From Massilia solisilvae (GTDB taxonomy: Bacteria; Pseudomonadota; Gammaproteobacteria; Burkholderiales; Burkholderiaceae_D): a DNA stretch of 64,000 nt. Both the position numbers and the translations under genes were made by a program. Positions within the stretch are counted from its first letter, which is position 1. Every line of letters begins with the position of its first letter. The notes beneath the pieces are model-generated. The model was not told the origin of the DNA and searched no databases. It was given only the letters and a program-made list of their open reading frames with translations. Positions 40,416-50,400 of this stretch are shown in pieces. The stretch is taken from assembly GCF_024753215.1 (NCBI RefSeq), contig NZ_JANUGV010000002.1, forward strand, positions 930,001 through 994,000, given 5' to 3'.

Positions 40416-40491
40416 TCCGAACCCCAAATTGCCAAATAGACATTTGTCATTGTAGGCCAATCTTGCCGGATTGGCCACACAACGCGGCGTT

Positions 40492-43335
40492 TCAGACGAA
40501 GGCGGTTTCGTCGGCCAGCGACATCACCGGCGGCAGGCTGCGCTGTTCGCGCAGCATCTGCTCGAAGTCGGCGGCCGGCAGCGGGCGGCTGAAGAAGTAG
40601 CCCTGCATCTCGTCGCAGCCCTGGCTGCTCAGGTAATGCAGCTGCTCGGCGGTTTCCACGCCTTCCGCGATCACCGACAGCTTCAGGTTGTGCGCCAGCG
40701 CGATGATCGAGCTGACGATCGCCGCGTCGTTGGCGTCGTCGGTGATGTCGGCCACGAACGAGCGGTCGATCTTGAGCACGTCGATCGGGAAGCGCGACAG
40801 GTAGGACAGGCTCGAATAGCCGGTGCCGAAGTCGTCGATCGACAGCTTCACGCCCAGCGCCTTCATCCGGTGCAGCAGGTCCACCGCCGGCGTCACGTCG
40901 CTCATGAACAGGCTTTCGGTCAGTTCGATCTCAAGGCACTCCGGATCCAGCCCGGTGTCGGCCAGCGCCGCCTCGATCCCGCCGATCAGTTCGGGGTCGC
41001 CAAACTGGCGCGCCGACAGGTTCACCGCCACCCGCAGCCGGCCCAGGCCCGCGTCCTGCCAGGCCTTGTTCTGGGCCGCGGCGGTGCGCATCACCCAGGC
41101 GCCGATCGGCACGATCAGGCCAGTCTCCTCGGCCACGCCGACAAAGCGCACCGGCGGCACCATGCCCAGCTCCGGGTGGTTCCAGCGGATCAGCGCCTCC
41201 ATGCCCACGATCTGGCCGCTGGACAGGTCCACCTGGGGTTGGTAGTACAGCACGAACTCGTCGCGCTCGAGCGCGTTGCGCAGCGCCGTTTCGATGCGCA
41301 CCCGCTCCAGCGATTCCTCGTTCATCGCCGGGGTGTAGAACTGGTAGTTGTTGCGGCCCAGCTTCTTGGCGCGGTACATCGCGATGTCGGCGTGTTCGAT
41401 CAGGCTGTCGGCCGCGGTGCCCTCGCTCGGGTACACCGCCACGCCGATACTGCAGGTGACCATGAACTCCTTGGTGCCCAAAATGACCGGGCGCGCCACC
41501 GACTCCATCACGCGCTGCACGATGTCGTGCGTGAGCGGCTCGCCCGCGTGCTCGGACAGGATCACCACGAACTCGTCGCCCGACAGCCGCGCCACCGTGT
41601 CGGTGTCGCGCAGCGCGCCGCGCAGGCGCGCCGCCACCGTCACCAGCAGCACGTCGCCGGCCTTGTGGCCCATGCTGTCGTTGACGTACTTGAAGCGGTC
41701 CAGGTCGATCATCATCACCCACACCGGATAGCCGCTGCGGGTGGCGTAGGCGACCGCCTGGCCCAGCCGGTCCTGCAGCAGCGAACGGTTGGGCAGGCCG
41801 GTCAGCACGTCGTGCTGGGCCACGTGGTACACGCGCTGCTCGGTGAGCTTGCGGGCGGTGATGTCGCTGCCGGTGCCGCGGTAGCCGGCAAAGGCGCCGG
41901 TGTCGTCGAACAGCGGGGTGCCGTTGATGCTGAACCAGCGGGTGTCGCCGTTGTCGTCCCTGATCTGGTACTCGAAGTTCTGGAACGGCTCGTGCGCCTT
42001 GACGCGGGTGATGTGGGCGCGCCCCTCGTCGGTCTGGTCCAGGTCCGGCACGCACTCCCAGCGGGTCTTGCCGAGCAGGCGCTCGACCGCGATGCCGGCC
42101 TTGGTGCTGAAGTCGCCGGTGATGCTGGTGAAGCGGCACGCCGCGTCCTGCTCCCAGTACCAGTCGGACGACATCGCCACCAGCTGGCGGAAGCGCTGCT
42201 CGCTTTGCTGCAGCGCGCGCTCGGTGCGGCGCCGCGCCAGCACGTCATCGACCAGGCGCTGGTTGCTGCGCTTGAGGTCCGCGGTGCGTTCGCGCACCAG
42301 CTGCTGCACCCGCCGCGCGCGCTCGCTGGTCAGGTGCACGAACGCCGTCATCAAGACGGTGAACAGCACGCCGCCCACCAGCATCGAGACCGAGCCGAGG
42401 TGGTCCGGCAGGAACGGGCGCGGCGTCGCGGTCGCCTCGACCAGCCAGTGGCGGCCGGCGACGATGAAGCTGCGATCGAGCCGCGTGCTGTAGCCGGGAG
42501 CGAGCCACGCCGCCAGCTTGTCCTGCGGGGCGGGCGCGCCGGCCGCGGCGGTCGAGAACATCAGCCGCGCCGGGTCGGCGCGCGAGCCGGCGTACACCGC
42601 CAGCTCCACGTTGCGTTCGTCCAGCAGGCCGGCTGTCGCCAGGATGGTGCGCACCAGCTCGGGCCCGCGGATGATCGCGGCGGTATCGCCCGCCAGGCTG
42701 CCGTCCGCGGCGAACACCGGCATCACCAGTTCGAAGCTGGCCTGGCGCCGGGTGTCCTGCGCCAGTTCGACCAGGTCGCTCGCGGCGGCCACACCGGTCA
42801 CGCGCGCGCGCTCGACCGCCTCGCGCACCTGCGGATGCGCGCCCGCGTCCAGGCCGAACGCCGGTTCGTTGCCGGCCATCGGTTCGAGGTAGTGGACGAT
42901 GCTGTACTCGGGCCGGCGCGGGGCCGTGCGTTGCACGCCGCCGCGTTTTTCGGTGATCACGGTGCCGGGGCGCACGCGCTGCAGTTCGGCCTCGACCCGG
43001 GCGCGCTCGCTGTCCTTGACCAGCCGGTGATAATTGAAGGCCTGGATGAACGGGTGGCGCTTGAGCAGCGGGGTGGTGAAGTCGTGGAACTGCTCGCGCG
43101 TGACCGGGCGCACGGTGGAGAACAGCTGGTTGGCCGCGGTCAGCACTTCGACCGCGTCGTTCAGGCCCTGGCGCACCGCAGCCACGCGCTGCGCCGCGCG
43201 CTGCTCGAATGCGAACGCCTGGTTGTCGTATTCCAGATGGACGGCAGCCATGAACAGCGCGGCCGACGCCGCCAATCCCGTGCCCAGTGTCAGGCTGGCC
43301 GCTAGGGTCAGTTTGAAAGGCTGTGGACGGGGCAT
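40492..43335 (-). CDS. Membrane CHASE-PAS-GGDEF-EAL c-di-GMP protein
   Basis: The 947-residue inner-membrane protein has a first helix (LTLAASLTLGTGLAASAALF), a periplasmic CHASE domain (about 70-270; FIQAFNYHRLVKDSERARVE), a second helix (VSMLVGGVLFTVLMTAFVHL), a short coiled coil, PAS (about 385-500), GGDEF (510-670) and EAL (680-940). The cyclase site is SGDEF (ARLSGDEFVVIL) and may be active. EAL residues are intact (GMEALIRWNH, ELTESLFMSD, DDFGTGYSSL). It likely makes or breaks c-di-GMP in response to a small ligand sensed by CHASE. It stands alone and is divergent from the spermidine synthase-like gene's upstream neighbour group. Confidence 0.94.
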   Translation of the reverse strand: MPRPQPFKLTLAASLTLGTGLAASAALFMAAVHLEYDNQAFAFEQRAAQRVAAVRQGLNDAVEVLTAANQLFSTVRPVTREQFHDFTTPLLKRHPFIQAFNYHRLVKDSERARVEAELQRVRPGTVITEKRGGVQRTAPRRPEYSIVHYLEPMAGNEPAFGLDAGAHPQVREAVERARVTGVAAASDLVELAQDTRRQASFELVMPVFAADGSLAGDTAAIIRGPELVRTILATAGLLDERNVELAVYAGSRADPARLMFSTAAAGAPAPQDKLAAWLAPGYSTRLDRSFIVAGRHWLVEATATPRPFLPDHLGSVSMLVGGVLFTVLMTAFVHLTSERARRVQQLVRERTADLKRSNQRLVDDVLARRRTERALQQSEQRFRQLVAMSSDWYWEQDAACRFTSITGDFSTKAGIAVERLLGKTRWECVPDLDQTDEGRAHITRVKAHEPFQNFEYQIRDDNGDTRWFSINGTPLFDDTGAFAGYRGTGSDITARKLTEQRVYHVAQHDVLTGLPNRSLLQDRLGQAVAYATRSGYPVWVMMIDLDRFKYVNDSMGHKAGDVLLVTVAARLRGALRDTDTVARLSGDEFVVILSEHAGEPLTHDIVQRVMESVARPVILGTKEFMVTCSIGVAVYPSEGTAADSLIEHADIAMYRAKKLGRNNYQFYTPAMNEESLERVRIETALRNALERDEFVLYYQPQVDLSSGQIVGMEALIRWNHPELGMVPPVRFVGVAEETGLIVPIGAWVMRTAAAQNKAWQDAGLGRLRVAVNLSARQFGDPELIGGIEAALADTGLDPECLEIELTESLFMSDVTPAVDLLHRMKALGVKLSIDDFGTGYSSLSYLSRFPIDVLKIDRSFVADITDDANDAAIVSSIIALAHNLKLSVIAEGVETAEQLHYLSSQGCDEMQGYFFSRPLPAADFEQMLREQRSLPPVMSLADETAFV

Positions 43336-43451
43336 CGGGCGATCGGGCGCATTGTGGAAAAGATTATTCGTTGCCGGTGGGCACTACTCGCGCCAGTGTG
43401 TCACAAAATCGGCCGCTTGGGCAAACGAATTGCGGCAATCGTGTTCCAGGT

Positions 43452-44234
43452 TCAGTCTGGACGATGCGCGAGCCACACCACCAGCAGTCGCGCCAGCAGC
43501 CAGTTGAGCCAGCGCGCACCCAGGCCGCGTCCCTGGCCGACCCATGCGAAGCGGCGCGCCGCCCGCGCGCTGGCGGCGCCGCCCCCGCCTTTGAGGGCAA
43601 AGAAGATATGGTTGTTGCCGGCCACGCCGTCGAACCAGCACACCTTGCCGCCGAACGCCTGGCGCAGGCGGGCCAGCATGGCGCCCCGCGCCGGGTCGTA
43701 GCTGAATATATTGGCAACGGCCACGCCGCCCGGCCGCAGCGCCTCGCGGCAGTCGGCGTAAAAGCGCGCGCTCCCGAGCGAGGCCGGCAGGCCGTCGCGG
43801 TCGAAGCCGTCCAGCAGCAGCACGTCGGCGCTGCCGCGCAGGCGCGCCAGGTAAGCGGCGGCGTCGGCCTGCACCACCGTGAACCGGGCGTCGTCGGGCG
43901 GCACCCGGAACTGCTCGCGCAGCGCGATCACGTCCGCGCGCAGCTCGATCACGGTGATGCGCGCGCCGGGCAGGTGGCGGTAGCAGAACTTGGCCAGCGA
44001 GCCGCCGCCCAGGCCGACCATGACGATGTGGCGCGGGCGCGGCACGAACAGCGCAAAGCACATCATGGCGCGCGCGTAGGCCAGCACCAGCGCGTCCGGC
44101 CGGCACAGCAGCATTTCGCTCTGCACGTCCCCCGGTCGGAACTCCAGCGTGCGCCGCCCGTCGATGGTGCGCACCAGCGGCGCGGCGGGCTCCGGGGCAG
44201 GGTCGGCGGCGGGTGGGCGGGAAGGGCTGGGCAT
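43452..44234 (-). CDS. Spermidine synthase-like methyltransferase-fold protein
   Basis: About 260 residues with the spermidine synthase/SAM-binding core: VMVGLGGGSLAKFCYRHLPG, an acidic ITVIELRADVI segment, ADVLLLDGFDRDGLP and a C-terminal NNHIFFALKGGGG. It lacks an evident N-terminal polyamine-binding strand pair and resembles the 'fused MFS/spermidine synthase-like' soluble proteins whose substrate is not known. I chose ATG 44234; an ATG at 44285 is possible. It is divergent from the signalling operon that starts at 44333. Confidence 0.82.
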   Translation of the reverse strand: MPSPSRPPAADPAPEPAAPLVRTIDGRRTLEFRPGDVQSEMLLCRPDALVLAYARAMMCFALFVPRPRHIVMVGLGGGSLAKFCYRHLPGARITVIELRADVIALREQFRVPPDDARFTVVQADAAAYLARLRGSADVLLLDGFDRDGLPASLGSARFYADCREALRPGGVAVANIFSYDPARGAMLARLRQAFGGKVCWFDGVAGNNHIFFALKGGGGAASARAARRFAWVGQGRGLGARWLNWLLARLLVVWLAHRPD

Positions 44235-44332
44235 GCCCGGCAGTATATGCGAATGGCCCCCGGCCGGCTGCTTGTTGCCGAGCATAAGTTTCTGATAAGC
44301 TGGCCGCCGCAGCCCACACGGAGGCAATTCCC

Positions 44333-44608
44333 ATGTTCCTGGACCACCCCACGATTTCGGCGACGAACAGCCAGACCGAGCCGGACCGCATCGAGCGGCT
44401 GAACCGGGTGTACGGCTACGCCCTGGCGCTGGCGGACCAGGATGGCTGCGCCGCCTTCGTGGACAAGGTCACCCAGCTGCACGACCACAAGGGGACGCTG
44501 ATCGTGTTCTGGCACGACGCCCCGACCGATGCCGAGAAGGCCTACTGGGCAAGTGCCTGGGCCAGCAAGGTGGGCGACGGCTCCACCAGTGTCGAACACG
44601 AGTTTTAA
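44333..44608 (+). CDS. Small hypothetical protein, first gene of the signalling operon
   Basis: The 91-residue protein starts FLDHPTISATNSQTEPDRIE and holds a VYGYALALADQDGCAAFVDK helix and a LIVFWHDAPTDAEKAYWASA segment. GGAGG precedes it. No known family. Ten bases separate it from the next gene, so it probably belongs to the operon of the degenerate GGDEF protein, two binding proteins and the hybrid kinase. Confidence 0.7.
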   Translation: MFLDHPTISATNSQTEPDRIERLNRVYGYALALADQDGCAAFVDKVTQLHDHKGTLIVFWHDAPTDAEKAYWASAWASKVGDGSTSVEHEF

Positions 44609-44617
44609 GGACAGCCG

Positions 44618-45781
44618 ATGGATTCCACCGCAATGGTCCTGGCGCTGGGCAACCTTGCCCTGTGCGCCGCACTGTTCTTCTTCGATTATGGCGCCGCGCG
44701 CCCGGCCGCGCTCAGCGTATGGGGCCTGTCGCGCCAGTGCCAGGCCGGCGCCTGGCTGCTGCTGGCGCTGTCCGCATCGAACGTGCTGCCCGAGCCGCTG
44801 GCGCTGCCGCTTGGCTACGCGCTGCTGTTCGCGGGCGTGGCGCTGGAGGCCGGCGCGTTCTGGGAGCTGGCCGGCAGAAGCGGCTGGCGGCGTCCGGTGT
44901 TCATCGCACTGGCGCTGGCGGTGGCTGTATTCCTGGCCTGCTATCTGGTGGACGAATCGGCGCTGCGCGCGCTTGCCGCGTCGCTGGTGCTGGGCGGCTT
45001 TTACCTGTGCGCCGGCGTGGCGCTGGCAAGCGGTTGGCGCGGCGCGCGCATGCTGCAGCGCTTCCTGGCCGTGGCCGGGATCGTGCTGGCGCTGGCGGTG
45101 GCCGCGCGCGGCGTGCTGGTGCTGACCGCGCCCGGTGGCTGGGCGTGGTGGTCCAACCCGGTGCTGCGCCAGTGTTCCACCGCTGCGTTCTACCTCTTGA
45201 TGCTGCTGTACGCGTTCGGCATGCTGCTGCTCGCAAGCGAACGGCTGCAGGCCGAGCTGGCGCGGCTGCAGGTGGCAGACCCGGTCACCGACGTGCCGAA
45301 CCGGCGCGGGTTCTTCAACCTGCTGGCGCCATGGATGGCGCTGGCGCGCCGGCCCGGCATGGCCACCGCGCTGGTCACGCTCGACCTCGACCAGTTCAAG
45401 CGCATCAACGACGGCTACGGCCACACCGCCGGCGACGTGGTGCTGCGCCATGTGGCCGAGGTGTGCAAGCGCCAGCTGCGCGACAGCGACCAGCTCGGGC
45501 GCCTGGTGGGCGGCCAGTTCGCGATCCTGCTGCCGCGCACCAACCTGGACGAGGCGGCGCTGGTGGCCGAGCGCATGCGCGCGGCGCTCGAAGCATACCC
45601 CTGCAAGACCGAGCGCGCGCTGATCGCGATGACGGCCAGCTTCGGCGTGACCACCATCCGAGCCGACGACAGCACCGTCACCCTGTTCCAGCGCGCCGAC
45701 GAGGCGCTGCGCAGCGCCAAGGAGCTGGGCCGCAATCGGGTTGCGCAGGCGGCGCCGGCGAGCCCGGTGGAGGAAGCATGA
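44618..45781 (+). CDS. Membrane GGDEF protein with ruined catalytic motif
   Basis: The 387-residue protein has six to seven membrane helices (1-200) and a GGDEF domain (about 215-380). The signature is VGGQF (LGRLVGGQFAILLPRT), so both acidic residues needed for catalysis are missing. The substrate-site residues LDLDQFKRINDGYGHTAGD are kept, so GTP or c-di-GMP could still be bound. It is likely a sensor or binding partner and not an enzyme. Its stop codon overlaps the start of the first periplasmic binding protein (ATGA), showing translational coupling. Confidence 0.9.
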   Translation: MDSTAMVLALGNLALCAALFFFDYGAARPAALSVWGLSRQCQAGAWLLLALSASNVLPEPLALPLGYALLFAGVALEAGAFWELAGRSGWRRPVFIALALAVAVFLACYLVDESALRALAASLVLGGFYLCAGVALASGWRGARMLQRFLAVAGIVLALAVAARGVLVLTAPGGWAWWSNPVLRQCSTAAFYLLMLLYAFGMLLLASERLQAELARLQVADPVTDVPNRRGFFNLLAPWMALARRPGMATALVTLDLDQFKRINDGYGHTAGDVVLRHVAEVCKRQLRDSDQLGRLVGGQFAILLPRTNLDEAALVAERMRAALEAYPCKTERALIAMTASFGVTTIRADDSTVTLFQRADEALRSAKELGRNRVAQAAPASPVEEA

Positions 45782-46572
45782 GCGCGACACTGCGGCGCCT
45801 GCTGCCGCTGCTGCTGGCCGCCGGCTGCGTGCTTGCCGGGCGCGCGCAGGCGGCCGCGCCGACGCTCACCCTGTGCTTCGAGCGGCGCGACGTGCTGCCC
45901 TGGCGCACGGTCGACCACCGCGGCCTGAATTTCGAGTTGCTCGACGAGGTCGCGCGCCGCACCGGGGTCACCTTCGTGTACCGCGGTATGCCGTGGAAGC
46001 GCTGCCTGGAGGAGCTCAAGGCCAACATGGTCGATGGCGCGTTCTCGGTCAGCTTCAACCCGGGGCGCGAGGAGGTCGGCGTCTTTCCGGGCGGGGCATC
46101 GCCCGACCACAGCAAGCGCATGAACGGGGACGGCTACATGCTGGTGCGTCGCCGCGGCAGCCCGATCGACTGGGACGGCAAGGAGCTGCGCCATGTGGAC
46201 GGGCGCATCGGGGTCCAGCTCGGCTATTCGATCGGCGAGTTCCTCAAGAGCCGCAATGTCGCCATCGACGAGGGCAGCCAGCAGGCCGATGAACTGGCGC
46301 AAAAGCTCGTCAGCGGCCGCATCGCCGCGGCCGCGTTCGGTGGCGCCGATGCCGAGCGTGTGCGGCATGGCCCGTTCGCGCGCCAGCTGGAAGTGCTGCC
46401 GGTGCCGCTGCTGCAGCAGGATTACTACCTGGTCCTGTCGCACGCGCTGGTCGAGCGCGACCCGCGGCTGGCCAACCGCGTGTGGGACGCGGTCGGCGTG
46501 GTGCATGCCAGTCCCGCCTATGTCCGTCGCAATAAAGCGGCAATCGACGCGGTCATGCGCGGTACGCGCTGA
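45778..46572 (+). CDS. Periplasmic solute-binding protein (PBPb/HisJ-like), paralogue 1
   Basis: The 264-residue precursor has a signal peptide (RLLPLLLAAGCVLAGRAQA) and a two-lobed type 2 binding-protein fold: TLCFERRDVLPWRTVD, then NFELLDEVARRTGVTFVYRG and MPWKRCLEELKANMVDGAFS. Conserved cysteines in LTLC and WKRC could form a disulfide. It differs from ABC transporter partners in lacking a permease or ATPase gene nearby, and is paired with a paralogue and a hybrid kinase, so it is likely a sensor subunit. It overlaps the GGDEF gene before it. Confidence 0.88.
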   Translation: MSATLRRLLPLLLAAGCVLAGRAQAAAPTLTLCFERRDVLPWRTVDHRGLNFELLDEVARRTGVTFVYRGMPWKRCLEELKANMVDGAFSVSFNPGREEVGVFPGGASPDHSKRMNGDGYMLVRRRGSPIDWDGKELRHVDGRIGVQLGYSIGEFLKSRNVAIDEGSQQADELAQKLVSGRIAAAAFGGADAERVRHGPFARQLEVLPVPLLQQDYYLVLSHALVERDPRLANRVWDAVGVVHASPAYVRRNKAAIDAVMRGTR

Positions 46573-46647
46573 TTCCACTGTTTTTTGCTTCTGGGAAATG
46601 GCATACTAAGAGTTTATTTCTTGTCATTTCCTTGCTCATCCCGCCTC

Positions 46648-47421
46648 ATGCGTCGTCTCATTTTCCTCGTGATCGCTGCAAGCTGCGTCCTGGGCAGTGC
46701 TGCGGCGACTGCCGCCGGCACGCTCACCCTGTGCTATGAGCGGCGCGAGGTGCTGCCCTGGCGTACGCTCGACGGCCAGGGCCTGAATTTCGAGCTGCTG
46801 CGCGAGGTGTCGCAGCGCACCGGCGTGCAATTCGACTACCGCGGCATGCCGTGGAAGCGTTGCCTCGAGGCGATCAAGGCCAACGCGGTGGACGGCGGCA
46901 TTGCGGTCAGCTTCTACCCGGCGCGGCTGGCGGTGGGAGCCTATCCCGGCGGCGCGCACCCGGACCGCGCCAAGCGCATGAACGTGGGCGGCTACATGCT
47001 GGTGCGGCGCCGCGGCAGCGCGATCGACTGGGACGGCAAGGCCTTCCGCCACGTGGACGGCAAGATCGGCTTCCAGCTCGGCTATTCGGTGGGCGAGTTT
47101 CTGCGTTCTCGAGGAGTGCCCACGGACGAGGGCAGCCAGCAGCCGGAGGAGCTGGCGCAAAAGCTGGCGGCCGGACGGCTGGCCGCGGCCGCGTTCGGCG
47201 CGGCCGACGCCCAGCGCCTGGCGCACGGCCCGTTCAGCGCCCAGCTCGAGGTGCTGCCGGTGCCGCTGCTGCAGCAGGACTACTATCTGATGCTTTCGCA
47301 CGCCATGCTCGCGCGCGATCCGCAGCTGGCCAGCCGGCTGTGGAACGAGGTCGGCGCGGTGCGCACCAGTCCCGCCTACGCCCGGCTCGAGGCAAGTAAA
47401 GTGGAGCCGGAATGGCGATGA
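46648..47421 (+). CDS. Periplasmic solute-binding protein, paralogue 2
   Basis: The 257-residue precursor shares the order of motifs with the previous gene: signal peptide (RRLIFLVIAASCVLGSAAAT), LTLCYERREVLPWRTLDGQG, GMPWKRCLEAIKANAVDGG and LEVLPVPLLQQDYYLMLSHA. Many blocks are near identical in the two proteins, which points to a recent tandem duplication followed by divergence in the ligand-contact parts. ATG 46648 is the best start. Its end overlaps the start of the hybrid kinase by ten bases. Confidence 0.88.
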   Translation: MRRLIFLVIAASCVLGSAAATAAGTLTLCYERREVLPWRTLDGQGLNFELLREVSQRTGVQFDYRGMPWKRCLEAIKANAVDGGIAVSFYPARLAVGAYPGGAHPDRAKRMNVGGYMLVRRRGSAIDWDGKAFRHVDGKIGFQLGYSVGEFLRSRGVPTDEGSQQPEELAQKLAAGRLAAAAFGAADAQRLAHGPFSAQLEVLPVPLLQQDYYLMLSHAMLARDPQLASRLWNEVGAVRTSPAYARLEASKVEPEWR

Positions 47422-50400
47422 AGCGGGGGCTGACGCGGCTGTTGTTTGCCAAGCTGCTCGACAGCTGGAACCAGAACATCGTGTTCCGGCTCGGCGCCGG
47501 CATCGTGCTCGCGGTGGTGCTCTCGACCGGGGTGTACACGACCTACGTGATGCACACACTGTCGGCCGAAGCCAACGCGCGCCTGCAGGATCGCGTCGAG
47601 CGCCAGGCCCAGGTGCTGTCGCAGGCGCTGGCGCAGCCGCTGTTCGACATCAACAGCGCGGCCGTGTCCTCGGTGGTCGGCGCGCTCGGCGCCACCCCGG
47701 AGGTGATGTGGCTGCGCGTGCTCTCGCCCGAGGGCGACGTGCTGGCCTCGATGACCGGCGTGCCGCGCGACCCGTCCTCGGCGATCCGGGTGGCGCGCAC
47801 CATCACCTTCAACGACGGCACCCGCACCTACCAGGTCGGCTCGATCGAGCTGGCCTTTTCGCGCCAGCCGATCGACCAGGACCTGCGGCGCCAGACCGTG
47901 CGCACCGTCACCGCCAACCTGCTGCTCACGCTGGCCATCGTGGTGTGCGTGTTCCTGGTCGGGCGCCGCATGACCCAGCCGTTCGTGGACATCCAGGTGG
48001 CGCTGGACAAACTGGCGCGCGGCGAGACCGACATCGCGCTGTCGGGCATCGGCCGGCGCGACCAGATCGGCCGGCTGTCGTCGGCGGTGCGCAGCTTTCG
48101 CGACACCCTGAACCGCTTGCGCCGCGCCGAGCAGGTGACCACCGGCCTGTTGCGCGAAAAGAGCGTGATCGAGCAGCAGTTGCGCGAACTGAACGAAGAC
48201 CTGGAAATGCGCATCGCCGCGCGCACCGCCGAGCTGACCGATTCGATCCGCATCGCGCGCGACACCCAGGAAAAACTGCAGGCGATCGTGGAAACCGCGC
48301 TCGACGCAGTGGTGCGCATGGACGGCAACGGCCGCATCGTCGGCTGGAACACGCAGGCCGAGAAGACCTTCGGCTTCACGCGCGAGGAGGCGCTGGGCCG
48401 CTCGCTGGACGAATGCATCATCCCGGAGCGCTACCGCGAGGCGCACCGCGCCGGGGTGCGCCGCTACCGCGAAGGCAAGGGCGGCGGGGTGCTCGACACC
48501 CGTATCGAAATCTATGCGCTGCGCCGCGACGGCACCGAGTTCCCGATCGAACTGGCGATCACGCGCGTGCAGCTGGCCGACAAGGAAGAGTACGAATTCT
48601 GCTCGTTCATCCGCGACATCTCTGAGCGGCGCGAACGCGAACAATCGCTGCTGGCCGCCAACGTGCGCGCCGAGGCGGCCAACGTGGCCAAGTCCGAGTT
48701 CCTGGCCAACATGAGCCACGAGATTCGCACGCCGATGAGCGCGATCATCGGCATGGCCTACCTGGCGCTGCGCACCGACCTCAATCCCAAGCAGCACGAC
48801 TACGTCAGCAAGATCCACCGCGCGGCCCTGTCGCTGCTGGGGATCATCAACGACATCCTCGACTTTTCCAAGATCGAAGCGGGCAAGCTCGACGTCGAGG
48901 AAATCCCCTTTACGCTGGACGAGGTGCTGTCGAACGTGGCGTCCGTGACCGGCCAGAAGGCGGCCGAAAAGCAGCTGGGCTACCTGGTCAACGTGCCGCG
49001 CAGCGTGCCGCGCGAGCTGGTGGGCGACCCGCTGCGCCTGGGCCAGGTGCTGATCAACCTGGTCAACAATGCGGTCAAGTTCACGCCTTCCGGCGAGATC
49101 GAGCTGTCGTGCACGCCCATGCCCACGGCCGTGAGCGGCCGCGTGCGGCTGCGCTTTGCGGTGCGCGACACCGGCATCGGCATGAGCGCGCAGCAGCAAT
49201 CCAAGCTGTTCCGCGCGTTCAGCCAGGCCAACGGCTCGACCACGCGCGAGTACGGCGGCACCGGCCTGGGCCTGTCGATCTCGCAGCAGCTGGTGGGGCT
49301 GATGGGCGGGCGCATCGCGGTCGAGAGCAGTCCCGGACGGGGCTCGACCTTCCGCTTCGACCTTGAATTCGCGCTGTCCGGCCGCCCCGAGCGCGTGGCC
49401 GAGGCGCCGGCGGCCCCGGCTGCGCTGCCCGGCGTGGGACAAGCGCGCGTGCTGCTGGTCGAGGACAACCTGGTCAACCAGCAGATCGCGGCCGAGCTGA
49501 TGACTGCGCAGGGGATCGTGGTGGACATCGCCGCCACCGGCCAGCAGGCGCTGGACAGGCTCGCGCTGGCCGGCCCCGACGGCTACAACCTGGTGCTGAT
49601 GGACCTCGAGATGCCGCAGCTCGACGGCCACGCGGCCACCATCGAGCTGCGCAAGGATGCGCGCTTCAACAAGCTGCCGGTGATCGCGATGACGGCGCAT
49701 GCGCTGGCCGAGATCCGCGAACGGTGTCTGCGCGAGGGCATGCAGGATTACATCACCAAGCCGGTCGAGCCCGAAAAGCTGTACCACACGCTGGCGCGCT
49801 GGCTCGGCCACGCGCTGCCGCAGCCGCAGGCGGCGCTGCCGACCCCGGGTCCGGCGCCGTTGCCGGGGCTGGTGGGGCTGGATACCGCCTTCGGGCTGCG
49901 CAACGTGGCCGGCAACGAACCGCTCTACCTGCAGTTGCTGGAGCGCTTCTGCGCCACACAGGGCACGGCCGGCGCCGACATCCGGGCCGATTTCGAAGCC
50001 GGGCGCCCGGACCTGGCGGGCCGGCGTGCGCACACCTTGCGCGGCGTGGCCGGCAACATCGGCGCGCGCGAGCTGCAGACGCTGGCGCAGGCGGTGGAGG
50101 AGGGGATGGCGCTGGAAACCGCGGACAAGAGCATCCTTGCGCGTGGCGTGGCGGCGCTGGAGTCGGCCGTGGCCGACCTGGTGCGCAATATCGAGCGTTA
50201 CTTCGACAGTGAAGCCAAGAGTGCCGCGCCGGTGCCGGAAGCGCTGGAGGGCGCCGCGCATGCGCTCGCGCACCTGGCCAGGCTGCTGGAAGAATTTTCG
50301 GGCGATGCGACCGACTACTTCGACAGCGTGCGGACCTGCCTTGCCCGCGTGCTGGACGCGGCCACGATGACGAGCCTGGAAGCCTACCTGTCCGGCTACG

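Noticed and set aside
40471..43305. A 944-codon plus-strand open frame opposite the CHASE/GGDEF/EAL gene
   Set aside because: Shadow frame; the minus-strand protein has complete domains and the plus-strand product has none.
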